The notes: generated from the letters alone by a model not told the origin. Shown: positions 18,327-28,353, counted from the stretch's first letter. The stretch: DNA of 64,000 nt from Methylosinus sp. Ce-a6 (GCF_009811655.1 NZ_BGJX01000004.1:1-64000), one strand, 5' to 3'. Program-made: numbers and translations.

Positions 18327-18990
18327 CTTAAGTCCCCTTGATCCATATCGTCGGAATGTCGCTATGACCGACAATACGCCGCAATAGCGTAACGTGGTTA
18401 ACCAGTCGTTCAAGTGGCGCTTTCACGAATTGCACGCGCGAACGTCGCCGCATGTCGCAAAACATGCGCGAAGGCGCGACGCTCGACATGTCGAAACGCG
18501 CATCGCGGCAATGAGACTCGCGGCAGGCGCGCCGCAGCTTCACGATGATCTCGGCGGCGACGCAACGAGGCGCAGAGCATCCGCGCGGATGTCGCGCCAT
18601 TGCGACGACGCATTGCGCGCGCGCGATCGAGCGCGTCGCTCAATCTATTGTTTTTCTTCGAATACTAAGACATGCCGCGCAATTGCGCGGCGCAAGCTCG
18701 CGCAGCTTCTCGCGCGTGATGGATCGATGTTTCGAGATTGCGTTTCGCGCCGTCGCCGACGCTCGTCGACGCGCGCGCCGCAGGTTCGCGAGCGCGCGCG
18801 AAGGCGTCGGCGCAGCGCCGACGAACGCCCGTCGCGCGCGTCGAGCGTGAGCCGTGGCTCGCGTGAAAAAAAATTGTGCGCAGCGCGCGCGCCGAGCTTC
18901 GCGAAGGCCGCGTCGCGGCCTCTGCGCGGCGCCGATTCGCTCAAATCGGCGCCGCGCGAGTGATTCGCTTTTCGGCCGTACCGAAAGAGC
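18327..18990. other. Non-coding region dense in GC palindromes
   Basis: About 660 bases with no convincing gene. It is rich in GCGC/CGCG steps and holds several perfect palindromes: 18674-18691 (gccgcgcaattgcgcggc), 18805-18823 (cgtcggcgc, one base, complement), 18905-18921 (aggccgcg, t, complement) and a 14-bp stem with six-base loop at 18924-18957. The last, with a smaller hairpin at 18969-18985, may end gatB transcription. Arginine-rich open frames here have no coding character. Confidence 0.6.
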
Positions 18991-20463
18991 TCAGACGCCG
19001 AGGCGGCTTTTCAGCAACTCGTTGACGGCTTGCGGATTGGCCTTGCCGCCGGTCGCCTTCATCACCTGGCCGACGAACCAGCCGAGCATCGTCGGCTTCG
19101 CCTTCGCTTGCGCGACCTTGTCCGGATTGGCGGCGATGATCTCGTCGATGGCCTTCTCGATCGCGCCGGTGTCGGTCACCTGCTTCAAGCCGCGCGTCTC
19201 GACGATCGCGCGCGGATCGCCGCCCTCTCGCCAAACGATCTCGAACACGTCCTTGCCGATCTTGCCCGAGATGACGCCTTCGGAGATGAGATCGACGATC
19301 GCGCCGATCGCCTGCGCCGACACGGGCGAACGCGTAATGTCGAGCCCCTCCTTGTTGAGGCGGCCGAACAGCTCGTTGATGACCCAATTGGCGACGAGCT
19401 TGGCGTCGCGGCCCTTCGCCGCCTCCTCGAAGAAATCGGCGCTCGCACGCTCGGCGACGAGCACGCCGGCGTCATAGGGCGGCAAGCCGTAATCGGCGAC
19501 GAAGCGCGCGCGCTTGTCGTCCGGCAGCTCAGGGAGCTCCGCCTTCAGCGCGTCGACATAGGGCTGGTCGAATTCGAGCGGCAGCAGATCGGGGTCCGGG
19601 AAATAGCGGTAGTCATGCGCCTCCTCCTTGGAGCGCATGGAGCGCGTCTCGCCCTTGCCGGGATCGAAGAGGCGCGTCTCCTGCGCGATCGCGCCGCCGT
19701 CTTCGAGAATGCCGATCTGGCGGCGCGCCTCGACCTCGATCGCCTGGCCGATGAAGCGGATGGAGTTGACGTTCTTGATCTCGCAGCGCGTGCCGAAGGG
19801 CGCGCCGGGCTTGCGCACGGAGACGTTCACGTCGGCGCGCAGCGAGCCCTGCTCCATATTGCCGTCGCAGGAGCCGATGTAGCGCAGAATGGTGCGCAGC
19901 TTGGAGACATAGGCGCGCGCCTCCTCGGCCGAGCGAATGTCCGGCTTGGAGACGATCTCCATCAGCGCCACGCCCGAGCGATTGAGGTCCACATGGCTCT
20001 CTGTGGCCGAGAGGTCGTGAATGGACTTGCCGGCGTCCTGCTCGAGATGCAGCCGCTCTATGCCGACGGTGATGCGCTCCGTGGGCGTCACATCGACGAT
20101 CACCTCGCCCTCGCCGACGATCGGATGCTTGTACTGGGAAATCTGATAGCCCTGCGGCAGATCGGGATAGAAATAATTCTTCCGATCGAACACGGACCGT
20201 AGATTGATCTTCGCCTGCAGGCCGAGGCCGGTGCGGATGGCTTGTTTGACGCATTCCTCATTGATGACCGGCAGCATTCCGGGCATGGCCGCGTCGACGA
20301 GCGAGACATGGTTGTTGGGCTCGCCGCCATATTCGGCGGAAGCGCCGGAGAAGAGCTTGGCCTTGCTCGTCACCTGGGCGTGAATCTCCATGCCGACGAC
20401 GACTTCCCAGTCGCCGGTCGCGCCTTTGATGAGTTTGCTCGGCTGCGTCTCGCGCGTGTTCAT
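18991..20463 (-). CDS. gatB: Aspartyl/glutamyl-tRNA amidotransferase subunit B
   Basis: A 490-residue GatB, which binds misacylated Asp/Glu-tRNA and, with GatA and GatC, converts it to Asn/Gln-tRNA. Seen: [20 protein letters not shown] near residue 18, [20 protein letters not shown] near 90, [17 protein letters not shown] near 133, the [19 protein letters not shown] segment and the C-terminal QatB/YqeY-like helical tail from about 330. gatA lies upstream on the same strand, separated by a chorismate mutase gene and a REP element. Confidence 0.97.
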   Translation of the reverse strand: MNTRETQPSKLIKGATGDWEVVVGMEIHAQVTSKAKLFSGASAEYGGEPNNHVSLVDAAMPGMLPVINEECVKQAIRTGLGLQAKINLRSVFDRKNYFYPDLPQGYQISQYKHPIVGEGEVIVDVTPTERITVGIERLHLEQDAGKSIHDLSATESHVDLNRSGVALMEIVSKPDIRSAEEARAYVSKLRTILRYIGSCDGNMEQGSLRADVNVSVRKPGAPFGTRCEIKNVNSIRFIGQAIEVEARRQIGILEDGGAIAQETRLFDPGKGETRSMRSKEEAHDYRYFPDPDLLPLEFDQPYVDALKAELPELPDDKRARFVADYGLPPYDAGVLVAERASADFFEEAAKGRDAKLVANWVINELFGRLNKEGLDITRSPVSAQAIGAIVDLISEGVISGKIGKDVFEIVWREGGDPRAIVETRGLKQVTDTGAIEKAIDEIIAANPDKVAQAKAKPTMLGWFVGQVMKATGGKANPQAVNELLKSRLGV

Positions 20464-20523
20464 GTCTCGTCTTCCTCGACCAGCGTCTTCGATTGGAAGG
20501 ATTTTACATCAGAGGCCCGCGCC

Positions 20524-20608
20524 CGTCATCGCGAGGAGCGAAGCGACGAAGCAATCCTGGGGCCGCCCCGCGGCGCTGGATCGCTTCGCCTCCGGCTCGC
20601 GATGACGG
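20524..20608. repeat. REP-like element, family A
   Basis: cgtcatcgcgaggagcgaag with gcaatcctgg on the left and ctggatcgcttcg with ctcgcgatgacgg on the right, inserted between the chorismate mutase gene and gatB. Confidence 0.8.
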
Positions 20609-20609
20609 C

Positions 20610-20960
20610 TCAGGAGCGGGAGGACCCGTCGTCCTCGCCTCGAGGCGCACGATCGCCCATCAGCCGCTCCTCATAGGCGATCGACCATTCGATCATGGCG
20701 CGCCACAGCGCTTGCGCCAATTCGCCGGAGAGTCCCTCGCGCTGCGAGGCCGCGGCGACGCGCGCCAGCACCTCGTCGACGCGTTCGGGCACGCGCGCCG
20801 GAATGCCGAGGCCGGGCTTCACCGCGGCGGCGCGCTCGATCTGGCGCTGACGGCGAGCGAGCAGAGCGACGAGCTCCTCGTCGAGCGCGTCGATCGTCGC
20901 CCGCACATCCGCCATCTCGTCGCGCGGGTCGAGCGCTTTGGCCTCTGCTCTGCGCGTCAT
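20610..20960 (-). CDS. Chorismate mutase (AroQ class)
   Basis: The 116-residue protein has the AroQ chorismate mutase helix pattern: [20 protein letters not shown] from about residue 19, an internal arginine/lysine set ([13 protein letters not shown]), and a second helix with [17 protein letters not shown]. The enzyme converts chorismate to prephenate for Phe/Tyr synthesis. Its ATG overlaps the gatA stop (ATGA at 20957-20960), so it is translationally coupled to gatA. The C-terminal helix [17 protein letters not shown] fits the family. Confidence 0.85.
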   Translation of the reverse strand: MTRRAEAKALDPRDEMADVRATIDALDEELVALLARRQRQIERAAAVKPGLGIPARVPERVDEVLARVAAASQREGLSGELAQALWRAMIEWSIAYEERLMGDRAPRGEDDGSSRS

Positions 20961-22456
20961 TTCGCCTTCGTCCACCAGGGCTGCGGAAATTCGATTTTCG
21001 GCGCGGCGCTCTCGAGCGCGGCGGCGAGCGAGAACAAGGTCGCCTCGTCGAAGGGGCGGCCGATGAGCTGCAGGCCGAGCGGCAACCCGTCGGCGCCGAG
21101 CCCGCCCGGCACGGCTATGCCGGGAAGGCCCGCCATATTCACCGTCACGGTGAATATGTCGTTCAGATACATCTCGACCGGATCGGCCGCGCCCTTCTCG
21201 CCTTGCGCGAAAGCCGTCGAGGGCGTCGCCGGCGTCAGCACCGCGTCGACGCCGGCGGCGAAAGCCTCGTCGAAATCGCGCTTGATGAGGCTGCGGATCT
21301 TTTGCGCGCGCACATAATAGGCGTCGTAATAGCCGTGCGAGAGCACATAGGCGCCGATCATCACGCGGCGGCGCACCTCGGCGCCGAAGCCCTTGGCGCG
21401 CGTCTTCTCAAACATGTCGACAATGTCGCGGCCCTTCTCGCGCAGGCCGTAGCGCACGCCGTCATAGCGCGCGAGATTGGAGGAGGCCTCCGCCGGCGCG
21501 ATGATGTAATAGGCTGGAAGCGCATAGCGCGTATGCGGCAGGGAAATCTCGACGATCTCGGCGCCGGCGTCGCGCAGCCAGGCTACGCCCTGATCCCACA
21601 GCGCATTGATCTCGGCGCCGCCGCCGATGCGATATTCCTTCGGAATGCCGATGCGGCGTCCCTTCACCGAGGCGCCGACCGCGGCCTCGTAATCTGGAAC
21701 GGGCGCATCGACGCTGGTCGTGTCCTTGGGATCATGGCCGGCCATGGAGCGCAGCATGATCGCCGCGTCGCGCACGGTGCGCGTGATCGGCCCGGCCTGA
21801 TCGAGCGAGGAAGCGAAGGCGACAATGCCCCAGCGCGAGCAGCGGCCATAGGTCGGCTTTATGCCGACCGTGCCGGTGAAAGCCGCCGGCTGGCGGATCG
21901 AGCCGCCCGTGTCGGTCGCCGTGGCGCCGAGCGCGAGGCGCGCGGCGACGGCGGCGGAAGAGCCGCCCGACGAGCCGCCGGGGACGATCCTCGCCTCGTC
22001 GAAACCCTCGCCTTTCTTGCGCCGCCAGGGCGAGACGACGGGGCCGAAGGCGCTCGTCTCATTCGACGAGCCCATGGCGAATTCGTCGAGATTGAGCTTG
22101 CCCAGCATCAGCGCGCCGTCGCGCCAGAGATTGGCGGAGACCGTCGATTCATAGGTGGGCGTGAAATCGTCGAGGATGCGGCTCCCCGCCGTCGTGCGCA
22201 CGCCCTTGGTGCAATAGAGGTCCTTTATGCCGAGCGGCAGGCCCTCGAGCGGCCGCGCCTCGCCGCGGGCGATGCGCGCGTCGCTGTCGCGCGCGGCCGC
22301 GAGCGCGGGCTCCGGCGTCTCGGTGATGAAAGCGTTGAGAGCGCGCGCTTTCTCGATCGCCTCGACATGGGCGCGCGTGAGCTCGACCGCCGAGAGTTTC
22401 TTCGAAACGAGCGCGTCGCGCGCCTCGGCGAGGGACAAATGCGTAGGATCGGACAT
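20957..22456 (-). CDS. gatA: Aspartyl/glutamyl-tRNA amidotransferase subunit A
   Basis: A 499-residue amidase that releases ammonia from glutamine for GatB. The Ser-Ser-Lys triad is visible: lysine in [13 protein letters not shown] (near 79), the amidase signature [15 protein letters not shown] with both serines near 153-157, and the [13 protein letters not shown] block near 173. The ATG at 22456 gives the standard N-terminus [16 protein letters not shown]; further upstream the frame is repeat-element DNA. It lies between gatC and the coupled chorismate mutase gene. Confidence 0.97.
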   Translation of the reverse strand: MSDPTHLSLAEARDALVSKKLSAVELTRAHVEAIEKARALNAFITETPEPALAAARDSDARIARGEARPLEGLPLGIKDLYCTKGVRTTAGSRILDDFTPTYESTVSANLWRDGALMLGKLNLDEFAMGSSNETSAFGPVVSPWRRKKGEGFDEARIVPGGSSGGSSAAVAARLALGATATDTGGSIRQPAAFTGTVGIKPTYGRCSRWGIVAFASSLDQAGPITRTVRDAAIMLRSMAGHDPKDTTSVDAPVPDYEAAVGASVKGRRIGIPKEYRIGGGAEINALWDQGVAWLRDAGAEIVEISLPHTRYALPAYYIIAPAEASSNLARYDGVRYGLREKGRDIVDMFEKTRAKGFGAEVRRRVMIGAYVLSHGYYDAYYVRAQKIRSLIKRDFDEAFAAGVDAVLTPATPSTAFAQGEKGAADPVEMYLNDIFTVTVNMAGLPGIAVPGGLGADGLPLGLQLIGRPFDEATLFSLAAALESAAPKIEFPQPWWTKAK

Positions 22457-22480
22457 GAATGCGTTTCGCTCGTTCGAGCC

Positions 22481-22590
22481 TAGAGTCTTTTCATGCTTCA
22501 TTGAAACAGAAAAGACTCTCGGCTTTTGTTTTTGACGCGCTTCCAACGCCGAACCGGCATCAATTCGGCTGGAAACGCTCGCGCCCCCGC
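22481..22590. repeat. Intergenic repeat family B
   Basis: Starts with the imperfect hairpin agagtcttttcatgcttca / ttgaaacagaaaagactct, then gcgcttccaacgccgaacc and ttcggctggaaacgc. It separates gatC from gatA and could attenuate transcription between them. Confidence 0.8.
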
Positions 22591-22621
22591 GTCTATCGCG
22601 GGCGGTCGTCGCGGAAGGCGG

Positions 22622-22909
22622 CTATTCGACGACCTTGGGCACGACGAAATAATGGTCTTCCTTTTCCGGCGCATTGGCCAGAATGTCGGAAGCGACGCCG
22701 CCGTCGGTGACGACGTCGCTCCGCTTCTTCATTTGCATGGGCAGGACGGAGGTCAAAGGCTCGACGCCATCGACATCGACGCTCGAAAGCTCGGCGACGA
22801 AGTCGAGAATGGCGTTGAGCTCCGCGCCGAGGCGCTCGACTTCCTCGTCCTCGACGGCGATGCGCGCGAGATGGGCGATGCGGCGGACTGTCGCCTGATC
22901 GACGGACAT
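22622..22909 (-). CDS. gatC: Aspartyl/glutamyl-tRNA amidotransferase subunit C
   Basis: The 95-residue product begins [20 protein letters not shown] and continues with the [21 protein letters not shown] segment, then ends [11 protein letters not shown], all classical GatC features. GatC wraps round GatA and stabilises the GatCAB complex. It is first in the minus-strand order gatC, gatA, chorismate mutase, gatB. The ATG at 22909 gives the standard length. Confidence 0.95.
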   Translation of the reverse strand: MSVDQATVRRIAHLARIAVEDEEVERLGAELNAILDFVAELSSVDVDGVEPLTSVLPMQMKKRSDVVTDGGVASDILANAPEKEDHYFVVPKVVE

Positions 22910-23081
22910 TGTATGGAGCTCCGTTCCGACTTCGTCCCGCGCGCTATACCACTCGCGGCTTCGCCGGCGCAATGCGCGCGTCCGCCCGCGATGCAATGGC
23001 CGCGCCGATTCCCTGGGCCGCGCCGGAATCCCGGGCCGCGCCGGATTTCCCGCCGCCGCCGCGCCGTGCTAGGCGGAGACG

Positions 23082-23564
23082 ATGACCGACGAACGAAAGA
23101 CGCTCGAGGAGCTCGCCGCTCTCTTGCCGCGGAAGGGCCGGCTGATGGGGCTCGACATCGGCACGAAAACCATCGGCTTGGCGCTCTCCGATGTCGAGCG
23201 CCGCATCGCGACGCCGCTCGAGACGATACGCCGCGTGAAATTCACCAAGGACGCCGAACGTCTCGGAGCGCTCGTCGCGCAACACGAGATCGGCGCGCTG
23301 ATCGTCGGGCTTCCGCTCAACATGGACGGATCCGAAGGCCCGCGGGCGCAAGCGACGCGGGCCTTCATGCGCAATTTCGGCGCGATGCGCCGTATCCCTT
23401 ACGCATTCTGGGACGAGCGGCTTTCGACGGCCGCCGTCACCAGAGAGCTGTTGGCGCAGGATGTCTCGCGCGCCAAGCGGGCCGAGGTCGTGGATCGCAT
23501 GGCCGCGGCCTATATTCTGCAAGGCGCCCTCGACAGGCTCGGGCGCCTCGCTTCGGGAGGCTAG
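23082..23564 (+). CDS. ruvX: Pre-16S rRNA nuclease / Holliday junction resolvase-like RuvX (YqgF)
   Basis: A 160-residue YqgF/RuvX protein with an RNase H fold. Seen: [15 protein letters not shown] (residues 24-38, first metal aspartate), the [19 protein letters not shown] block near 88-106, the [10 protein letters not shown] motif near 121 and the [17 protein letters not shown] end with the last acidic residue. YqgF matures the 5' end of 16S rRNA in E. coli and has resolvase-like structure. It is divergent from gatC. Confidence 0.94.
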   Translation: MTDERKTLEELAALLPRKGRLMGLDIGTKTIGLALSDVERRIATPLETIRRVKFTKDAERLGALVAQHEIGALIVGLPLNMDGSEGPRAQATRAFMRNFGAMRRIPYAFWDERLSTAAVTRELLAQDVSRAKRAEVVDRMAAAYILQGALDRLGRLASGG

Positions 23565-23574
23565 GCCGGAAGGC

Positions 23575-24048
23575 TCACCACCACCAGCCGCGACGCCAGC
23601 CCCAGCCGCCGCCCCAACCGGGGCCGCCCCATCCGCCGAAGCCGATGTTCAGCGCGCCGCCCAGCAGGCCGGCGCCGGCGCCGACGATGCCCGGGCCGCC
23701 GTAGCCGTAGCCATAGCCGGGATAGGTCGCCGCGACGACCGGAACCGCGACCGCCGTCGCCACCGGGGCCGCCACATAGGCGGTGCGGCGCTCGACGATG
23801 TATCGGTTGCGCACATAGACGGTGCGATGCTCGATGCGGCGCGGCGGGCAGTAGTGAGCCGAACGGCCTCGGTAGATCGAACGGCCGTGGCGATAATGAA
23901 CCTGATCGGTCGCCGCCGGCAGAGACACCGACGTGACATCGGCCATACCGACCGGTCCGGCCAGGGCGACGCCGCCGCCGATGGGCGCGGCGAAGCCGAT
24001 CACGGCGCTCGCGGCGCCCAGTAGAGACAACTTCACAACATTGCTCAT
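23575..24048 (-). CDS. Glycine-rich exported protein, hypothetical
   Basis: A 157-residue protein with a hydrophobic N-terminus (LSLLGAASAVIGFAAPIGGG, signal-like), a basic tyrosine-rich middle (HYRHGRSIYRGRSAHYCPP and RTVYVRNRYIVERRTAYV, residues 51-90), a hydrophobic stretch and a Gly/Trp-rich end. Similar small exported proteins with YxRHGR-type repeats and Gly/Tyr tails are common in Hyphomicrobiales; none has an assigned role that I know of. Confidence 0.6.
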   Translation of the reverse strand: MSNVVKLSLLGAASAVIGFAAPIGGGVALAGPVGMADVTSVSLPAATDQVHYRHGRSIYRGRSAHYCPPRRIEHRTVYVRNRYIVERRTAYVAAPVATAVAVPVVAATYPGYGYGYGGPGIVGAGAGLLGGALNIGFGGWGGPGWGGGWGWRRGWWW

Positions 24049-24139
24049 GACCCAAGCCTCCTCGTGGCTCTCGCCCCCCTTTCCCGTCGCCCCGAGGAGC
24101 GGCGGGAACCTTTCGTCACGGCGCGACGCGCGCGCCGGC

Positions 24140-24265
24140 TCAGCGTCGGCGGCAGTCCCCGGCGCGGACGATCGTGATGACGGTAGTCGCGGCGGCGCGA
24201 ACGACTGCTGCGCCGAAAGGCTGCGCGAGGAGGAGCGCGGTCGGTAAGTCCAAGCGAACGCCCAT
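24140..24265 (-). CDS. 41-residue hypothetical protein
   Basis: A short frame whose ATG at 24265 is preceded by a near-perfect GGAGG six bases upstream, strong evidence for translation. The peptide MGVRLDLPTALLLAQPFGAA, then VVRAAATTVITIVRAGDCRRR, is hydrophobic with a basic Cys-containing end and might be a small membrane peptide or a signal-bearing fragment. No family recognised. Confidence 0.4.
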   Translation of the reverse strand: MGVRLDLPTALLLAQPFGAAVVRAAATTVITIVRAGDCRRR

Positions 24266-24654
24266 ATCAGTCCTCCAACTCATCTGTCGCTCAAGTCGCG
24301 CCTCGAGAAAAATTCCAATACGCCGCCGTTGCACGAGAACCGCGGCCCAGGTGAAGGGGAACTAAGGCGCGCTTACCGGCCGTCCAGACCGTCGAGGATC
24401 AAAAAAAACCCTCCGTTAACGCTCTCGCCTTCGCGGGCGCATCGAAAAATACCTACCAGCAGCTGTAATCAGCGCGCTTCGACGCGCGCCGCGACATTCG
24501 ACCATCTCATGCGAAGATCGGAGCCGTATCGGCCATCGGCGACGCGATGACATTGGCGCGGCCGCGTTGACAAACCAAAGGCCAAGAGGCATTTTACGAC
24601 TATAGGTTGAAAAATTTAATTGCCGGCGCCGCCTCGCGCCGACGCGAGGACCCG
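24266..24654. other. Intergenic region, no gene seen
   Basis: About 390 bases between a minus-strand and a plus-strand small gene. It contains a TTGACA hexamer at 24567-24572 that could be the -35 of the gene at 24655, though no convincing -10 follows at normal spacing, and an A-run with gttaac near 24405-24420. Confidence 0.4.
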
Positions 24655-24882
24655 ATGCAAAAGAGCCGAGACGCCCAACCCGCCGACAGCGACACGAGCG
24701 ACGCGACGGCGGCCTCTCTCGCGAGCTATATAGCGGAAATGGCAGGGGAGCTGGCGACGATGGCGGATCGATCGGAGCTCACCATGCTCGCCTATTTCCT
24801 CAATCTGGCGCGCGTCGAAGCCGAGACGAAATCGCGCGAGATCACCGCTTCTCTCGCCGCCGGCGCGCGCGGCCGCGCCTGA
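24655..24882 (+). CDS. Small conserved helical protein, hypothetical
   Basis: 75 residues: a polar N-terminal quarter, then a predicted helix pair, ASLASYIAEMAGELATMADR (about 22-41) and SELTMLAYFLNLARVEAETK (about 42-61). GAGGA precedes the ATG at 24655. Short proteins with the pattern AxYIAEMxxELxxMA..LxxLxYFLxLARxEA are, from memory, widespread in Hyphomicrobiales with no known function. It converges with dprA. Confidence 0.65.
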   Translation: MQKSRDAQPADSDTSDATAASLASYIAEMAGELATMADRSELTMLAYFLNLARVEAETKSREITASLAAGARGRA

Positions 24883-24895
24883 CCGGCTCCGTCAT

Positions 24896-26158
24896 TCACG
24901 CCAGCGAGACGAGGTTTGCGCCGTGCCGCGTGAGGCGCCCGGCGAGATCGAGCTCCAGCAGCGCGGCGTTGACGTCGCGCGCGGGCAGGCCCGCGGCGCG
25001 CATCAGATCGTCGACGGCGATCGGAGCGGGTCCGAGCAGCGCCGTGATCCGCGCGACGGGATCGACCGCCTGCGTCCCCTCGCCCGCAGCCGCGGCCGCG
25101 ACGAGAGGCGCGATCGCAGGCGCGGGCGACGCAGCCGCCGCAGGGCGATCATGAGCGAATTTCGTCGGCCGCTCCTGCAGGGAGAACAAATCGTTCAATT
25201 CCTCCCACAGCGGCTCTTCCGCATGCGCGTCCTCCGCGCGCGCGCCTTCCCCGAAGAGATCGCCCTGACGGCCGGCGCTCGCGGCGAGCGCGCGCGTGAC
25301 GTCGTCCGCCCCGACGCAGAGCGTCGCGCCCTGACGCAACAGATCGTTGGTCCCTTCCGCGCGCGGATCGAGCGGCGAGCCAGGGACCGCGAAGACCTCT
25401 CGGCCCTGCTCCGCGGCAAAGCGCGCCGTGATGAGAGAACCGGAGCGGCGCGCCGCCTCGACGACGACGACGCCCTGCGAAAGGCCCGACACGATGCGGT
25501 TGCGGCGCGGAAAGTCGCGGCCGCGCGGCTCCCATTCGAGCGGCATTTCCGTCACCACCGCGCCGCCGCGAGCGACGATCTCCTCGATGAGCGGCTGGTG
25601 CTCGGCGGGATAGGGCCGGGCATGGCCGCCGGCGAGGACGGCGATCGTCCCCGTGCCGAGGCTCGCGCGATGGGCGGCGAGATCGACGCCGCGCGCGAGG
25701 CCGGAGACGATGACGTAATTTTCCCGCGCGAGGCCCTGAGCCAGCCGCTCGGCGAAAGTCATTCCGGCGGCGGAGGCGTTGCGCGAGCCGACGATCGCGA
25801 CGCAGGGCCGCGACAATATCTCCGCGAAGCCGCGGATCGCGAGCAGCGGCGGCGCCGATTCGATCTCGCGCAAGAGCGGCGGATAATCGACGTCGCCGAG
25901 CGTGATGAAGCGCACGCCGAGCTCTTTGGCGCGCTCGAGCTCGGCGCGCGCCTCGCCCGGCTCGGCGATGCGGATCGTCCGCCCATGAGCGGAGCGCGCG
26001 AGGAGATCGGGAAGCGCCTCCAGCGCCGCCTGCGCGCCGCCGAAGCGATTGACGAGCTGACGAAAAGTGCGCGGCCCGACATTTTCCGAACGTATGAGCC
26101 GCAGCCAGTGAAAGAGCTGCTCCTCCGTCAATCTGCTCGCGGAGGATGGCTCGCTCAC
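24896..26158 (-). CDS. dprA: DNA-processing protein DprA
   Basis: The 420-residue protein has the DprA architecture: an N-terminal SAM-like region ([20 protein letters not shown]), a Rossmann-like core with [20 protein letters not shown] near residue 122, [20 protein letters not shown] near 150, [19 protein letters not shown] near 212 and a C-terminal winged-helix ([20 protein letters not shown]). DprA loads RecA on incoming single-stranded DNA in natural transformation. The GTG at 26158 overlaps the plsY stop (GTGA), giving translational coupling. Confidence 0.95.
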   Translation of the reverse strand: MSEPSSASRLTEEQLFHWLRLIRSENVGPRTFRQLVNRFGGAQAALEALPDLLARSAHGRTIRIAEPGEARAELERAKELGVRFITLGDVDYPPLLREIESAPPLLAIRGFAEILSRPCVAIVGSRNASAAGMTFAERLAQGLARENYVIVSGLARGVDLAAHRASLGTGTIAVLAGGHARPYPAEHQPLIEEIVARGGAVVTEMPLEWEPRGRDFPRRNRIVSGLSQGVVVVEAARRSGSLITARFAAEQGREVFAVPGSPLDPRAEGTNDLLRQGATLCVGADDVTRALAASAGRQGDLFGEGARAEDAHAEEPLWEELNDLFSLQERPTKFAHDRPAAAASPAPAIAPLVAAAAAGEGTQAVDPVARITALLGPAPIAVDDLMRAAGLPARDVNAALLELDLAGRLTRHGANLVSLA

Positions 26159-26796
26159 GACTTCTGTCCGATCCGGCTCTCGCCGCCAGCGAGCAGGCGG
26201 CGGATATTGTCGCGATGCTTCCACCACAACAGCGCCGCCATGGCGGCGAAGACGACAGCCTCGCGGCCATGGCCGTTCGCGGCGAGGACCACCGGCGTGG
26301 CGAGGCTCGCGGCGAGCGCCGAGAGCGAGGAATATCGAAACAGGGCGGCCATGGACAGCCAAACCGCCGCGAAGGCGAGGCCGGCGGGCCAGCTCGAGCC
26401 GAACAGCGCGCCGAGAAATGTCGCGACGCCCTTGCCGCCGCGAAAGCGCAGCCAGATGGGAGCGATATGGCCGACAAACGCCGCCGCGGCCGCGATCACG
26501 GCGCCGTCTGGCGAAATCTGCGCGCCGACGAGCGCGGCGGCGAGCCCTTTCAGGGCGTCGAGCAGCAAGGTCGCCGCCGCGAGGTCCTTGCGCCCGGTGC
26601 GCAAGACATTGGTCGCGCCGATATTGCCCGAACCGATCGAGCGAATGTCGGCGGTGCCCGCGAGCCGGGTCAGCAGCAGGCCGAAGGGAATCGAGCCGAG
26701 AAGATAGCCGATCGCCAGCGCGCCGAGCTCTGGAAATGAAAAGAAAGTCAAGGAGAGGAGACCCGAGCCGCAAGCGTTCGGCGCCATTCGCCGCAC
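26155..26796 (-). CDS. plsY: Glycerol-3-phosphate acyltransferase PlsY
   Basis: A 213-residue multi-pass membrane protein. PlsY motifs are present: [16 protein letters not shown] with [18 protein letters not shown] (motif 1), ALKGLAAAL with [21 protein letters not shown] (motif 2) and a C-terminal [12 protein letters not shown] (motif 3). It transfers acyl from acyl-phosphate to glycerol-3-phosphate, the first step of phospholipid synthesis. The exact start is uncertain; ATGs at 26796 and 26787 are possible. It overlaps dprA by four bases. Confidence 0.93.
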   Translation of the reverse strand: MRRMAPNACGSGLLSLTFFSFPELGALAIGYLLGSIPFGLLLTRLAGTADIRSIGSGNIGATNVLRTGRKDLAAATLLLDALKGLAAALVGAQISPDGAVIAAAAAFVGHIAPIWLRFRGGKGVATFLGALFGSSWPAGLAFAAVWLSMAALFRYSSLSALAASLATPVVLAANGHGREAVVFAAMAALLWWKHRDNIRRLLAGGESRIGQKS

Positions 26797-26891
26797 GCGC
26801 GGCCGAAATTAATCGAGCCCGCCGCGCCCCGCAAGAAGGCGCCTCGCGACAGCAGGGCTCCGAATCCAGGTCAACAACTTCCATACAGCCG

Positions 26892-27030
26892 CGTCATGCC
26901 CGCGCTTGTCGCGGCCATCCGCGCCGGGACATTGCGGCACGCGGGGAGAAGAGGCGGCATTGTTCCGCTCTTGTTCTCAGCTTTCCGGAGCGTCGTGGCG
27001 TGGATGGCCGCGACAAGCGCGGCCATGACG
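26892..27030. repeat. REP-like inverted repeat, family D
   Basis: Arms cgtcatgcccgcgcttgtcg with cggccatcc, and ggatggccgcgacaagcgcg with gccatgacg, face each other across about 80 bases. Present once in this window. Confidence 0.75.
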
Positions 27031-27050
27031 CTGGAAACATGTCTGCTCGC

Positions 27051-27098
27051 GACAGTGAGGAGCCTCGACAGCAAGGAGCCTCGACAGTAAGGAGCCTC
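27051..27098. repeat. Three tandem 16-bp repeats upstream of the LuxR-type gene
   Basis: Units gacagtgaggagcctc, gacagcaaggagcctc and gacagtaaggagcctc stand head to tail without spacers, 83 bases before the regulator's ATG. They could be binding sites for a regulator or simple slippage products. Confidence 0.7.
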
Positions 27099-27180
27099 GC
27101 CGACGGCGGCCTCCGACTGGCTCGGAAACTGCCTGACCTGGTTAACAGCGTGTTGCATTCCCTTTTTGGGACACCTGATT

Positions 27181-28353
27181 ATGAAGCGCCGGACAGTCGA
27201 CTTCGAAAGTCTCGTCGATGCAATCTACAGCGCCGCGACCGATCCCGACTTGTGGCCGCAGGTCATGGAGGATCTCGCCGCATCGGTGGACGCGGCCGGC
27301 GGCGTCATTCTCACCCGCCGCAGCGACGCATGGCTCGGCTGGCGCTATTCTTCCGCAATGGCCGGGGTCGACGACTACCTCAGATCGCCGGCCGTCGCGA
27401 CGAGCGAGGCGACCGACCGGCTGCTCGCCGCAAATCGCGCCGGATTCGTCGACGCTTACGAGGTCTTCACGCAGGAGGAATGGCTCGCCGATTCGCTGAT
27501 GACGCAATGGGGAACCGCCGCCGGCCTGCTGCACGCCGCGGCCGTGGCAATTCCGACGCCCAGCGACGATTTCTTGGTGGTGCAGATCAACCGCCGCATC
27601 GGCCAGCATCGCTTCGAGTCCGGCGACATCGCCCGTCTCGACGCTTTTCGCCCCCATCTCGCGCGGGCCGGCTTTCTTTCGGCGCGCTGGCGCCTCGAGC
27701 GGCTGCACGCCGCCGTGCAAGCGCTCTCGATGATCGGGCTGCCCGCCGCGATTTTCGACGCGCGCGGCAAAACTCTCGCGACAAACTCCCTCCTCGACAA
27801 GATGACGCGGCACATCATGTGGCTGGCCGGGGATCGCCTCGCGCTCGCCGACGCTTCCGCCGATAAAATGCTGCGGCGCGCCGTGGCGGACATCTTCGAC
27901 CCCGCAGCGGCCACCGTGCGCTCTTTTCCCGCGAGAGCGCGCGACGGCGACACGGTCATCGTCCATGTCGTTCCGATTGCGGGCGAAGCGCGCGATCTCT
28001 TCGACGGCGGCTTCGGCCTTCTGGTCGTCACGCCGGTCAGGACCCGCCGCTCCCCCGACCGGGCCCTCATCCGCGGGCTCTTCGATCTCACCGCCGCCGA
28101 AGCGAATGTCGCGAGCGGAATCGTCGAAGGCCTGTCGCCGGAGCAGATCGCCGCGCGACACGGAACCTCGCAGGCGACCGTGCGCTGCCAACTCAAGAAC
28201 ATATTCGCCAAGACCGGCGTCGGCCGGCAGTCTCAGCTCGCCGCGCTGCTCGCGAGCCAGATCGAGCTCCCTTTGTCCGACGACGAAAAGCCGCGGCGCG
28301 ACGAGGGGGCGCGTCGATCGCCGCCGGCGAAATTCAAAGGCAAATCATGCTAG
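27181..28353 (+). CDS. LuxR-type helix-turn-helix transcriptional regulator
   Basis: The 390-residue protein ends in a LuxR/GerE DNA-binding domain: FDLTAAEANVASGIVEGLSP, then EQIAARHGTSQATVRCQLKN with IFAKTGVGRQSQLAALLAS (about residues 302-362). The N-terminal 300 residues include a PAS-like segment around LPAAIFDARGKTLATNSLL near 189. This layout is shared by a family of orphan regulators in alphaproteobacteria whose signals are unknown. The ATG at 27181 was preferred over a TTG five codons earlier. It has no linked target gene; tandem 16-bp repeats lie in its upstream region. Confidence 0.8.
   Translation: MKRRTVDFESLVDAIYSAATDPDLWPQVMEDLAASVDAAGGVILTRRSDAWLGWRYSSAMAGVDDYLRSPAVATSEATDRLLAANRAGFVDAYEVFTQEEWLADSLMTQWGTAAGLLHAAAVAIPTPSDDFLVVQINRRIGQHRFESGDIARLDAFRPHLARAGFLSARWRLERLHAAVQALSMIGLPAAIFDARGKTLATNSLLDKMTRHIMWLAGDRLALADASADKMLRRAVADIFDPAAATVRSFPARARDGDTVIVHVVPIAGEARDLFDGGFGLLVVTPVRTRRSPDRALIRGLFDLTAAEANVASGIVEGLSPEQIAARHGTSQATVRCQLKNIFAKTGVGRQSQLAALLASQIELPLSDDEKPRRDEGARRSPPAKFKGKSC

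Noticed and set aside
18394-18963. Arginine-rich frame in the region before gatB
   Set aside because: Composition is that of random CG-rich DNA (runs of Arg and Ala), with no ribosome binding site and several palindromes inside it.
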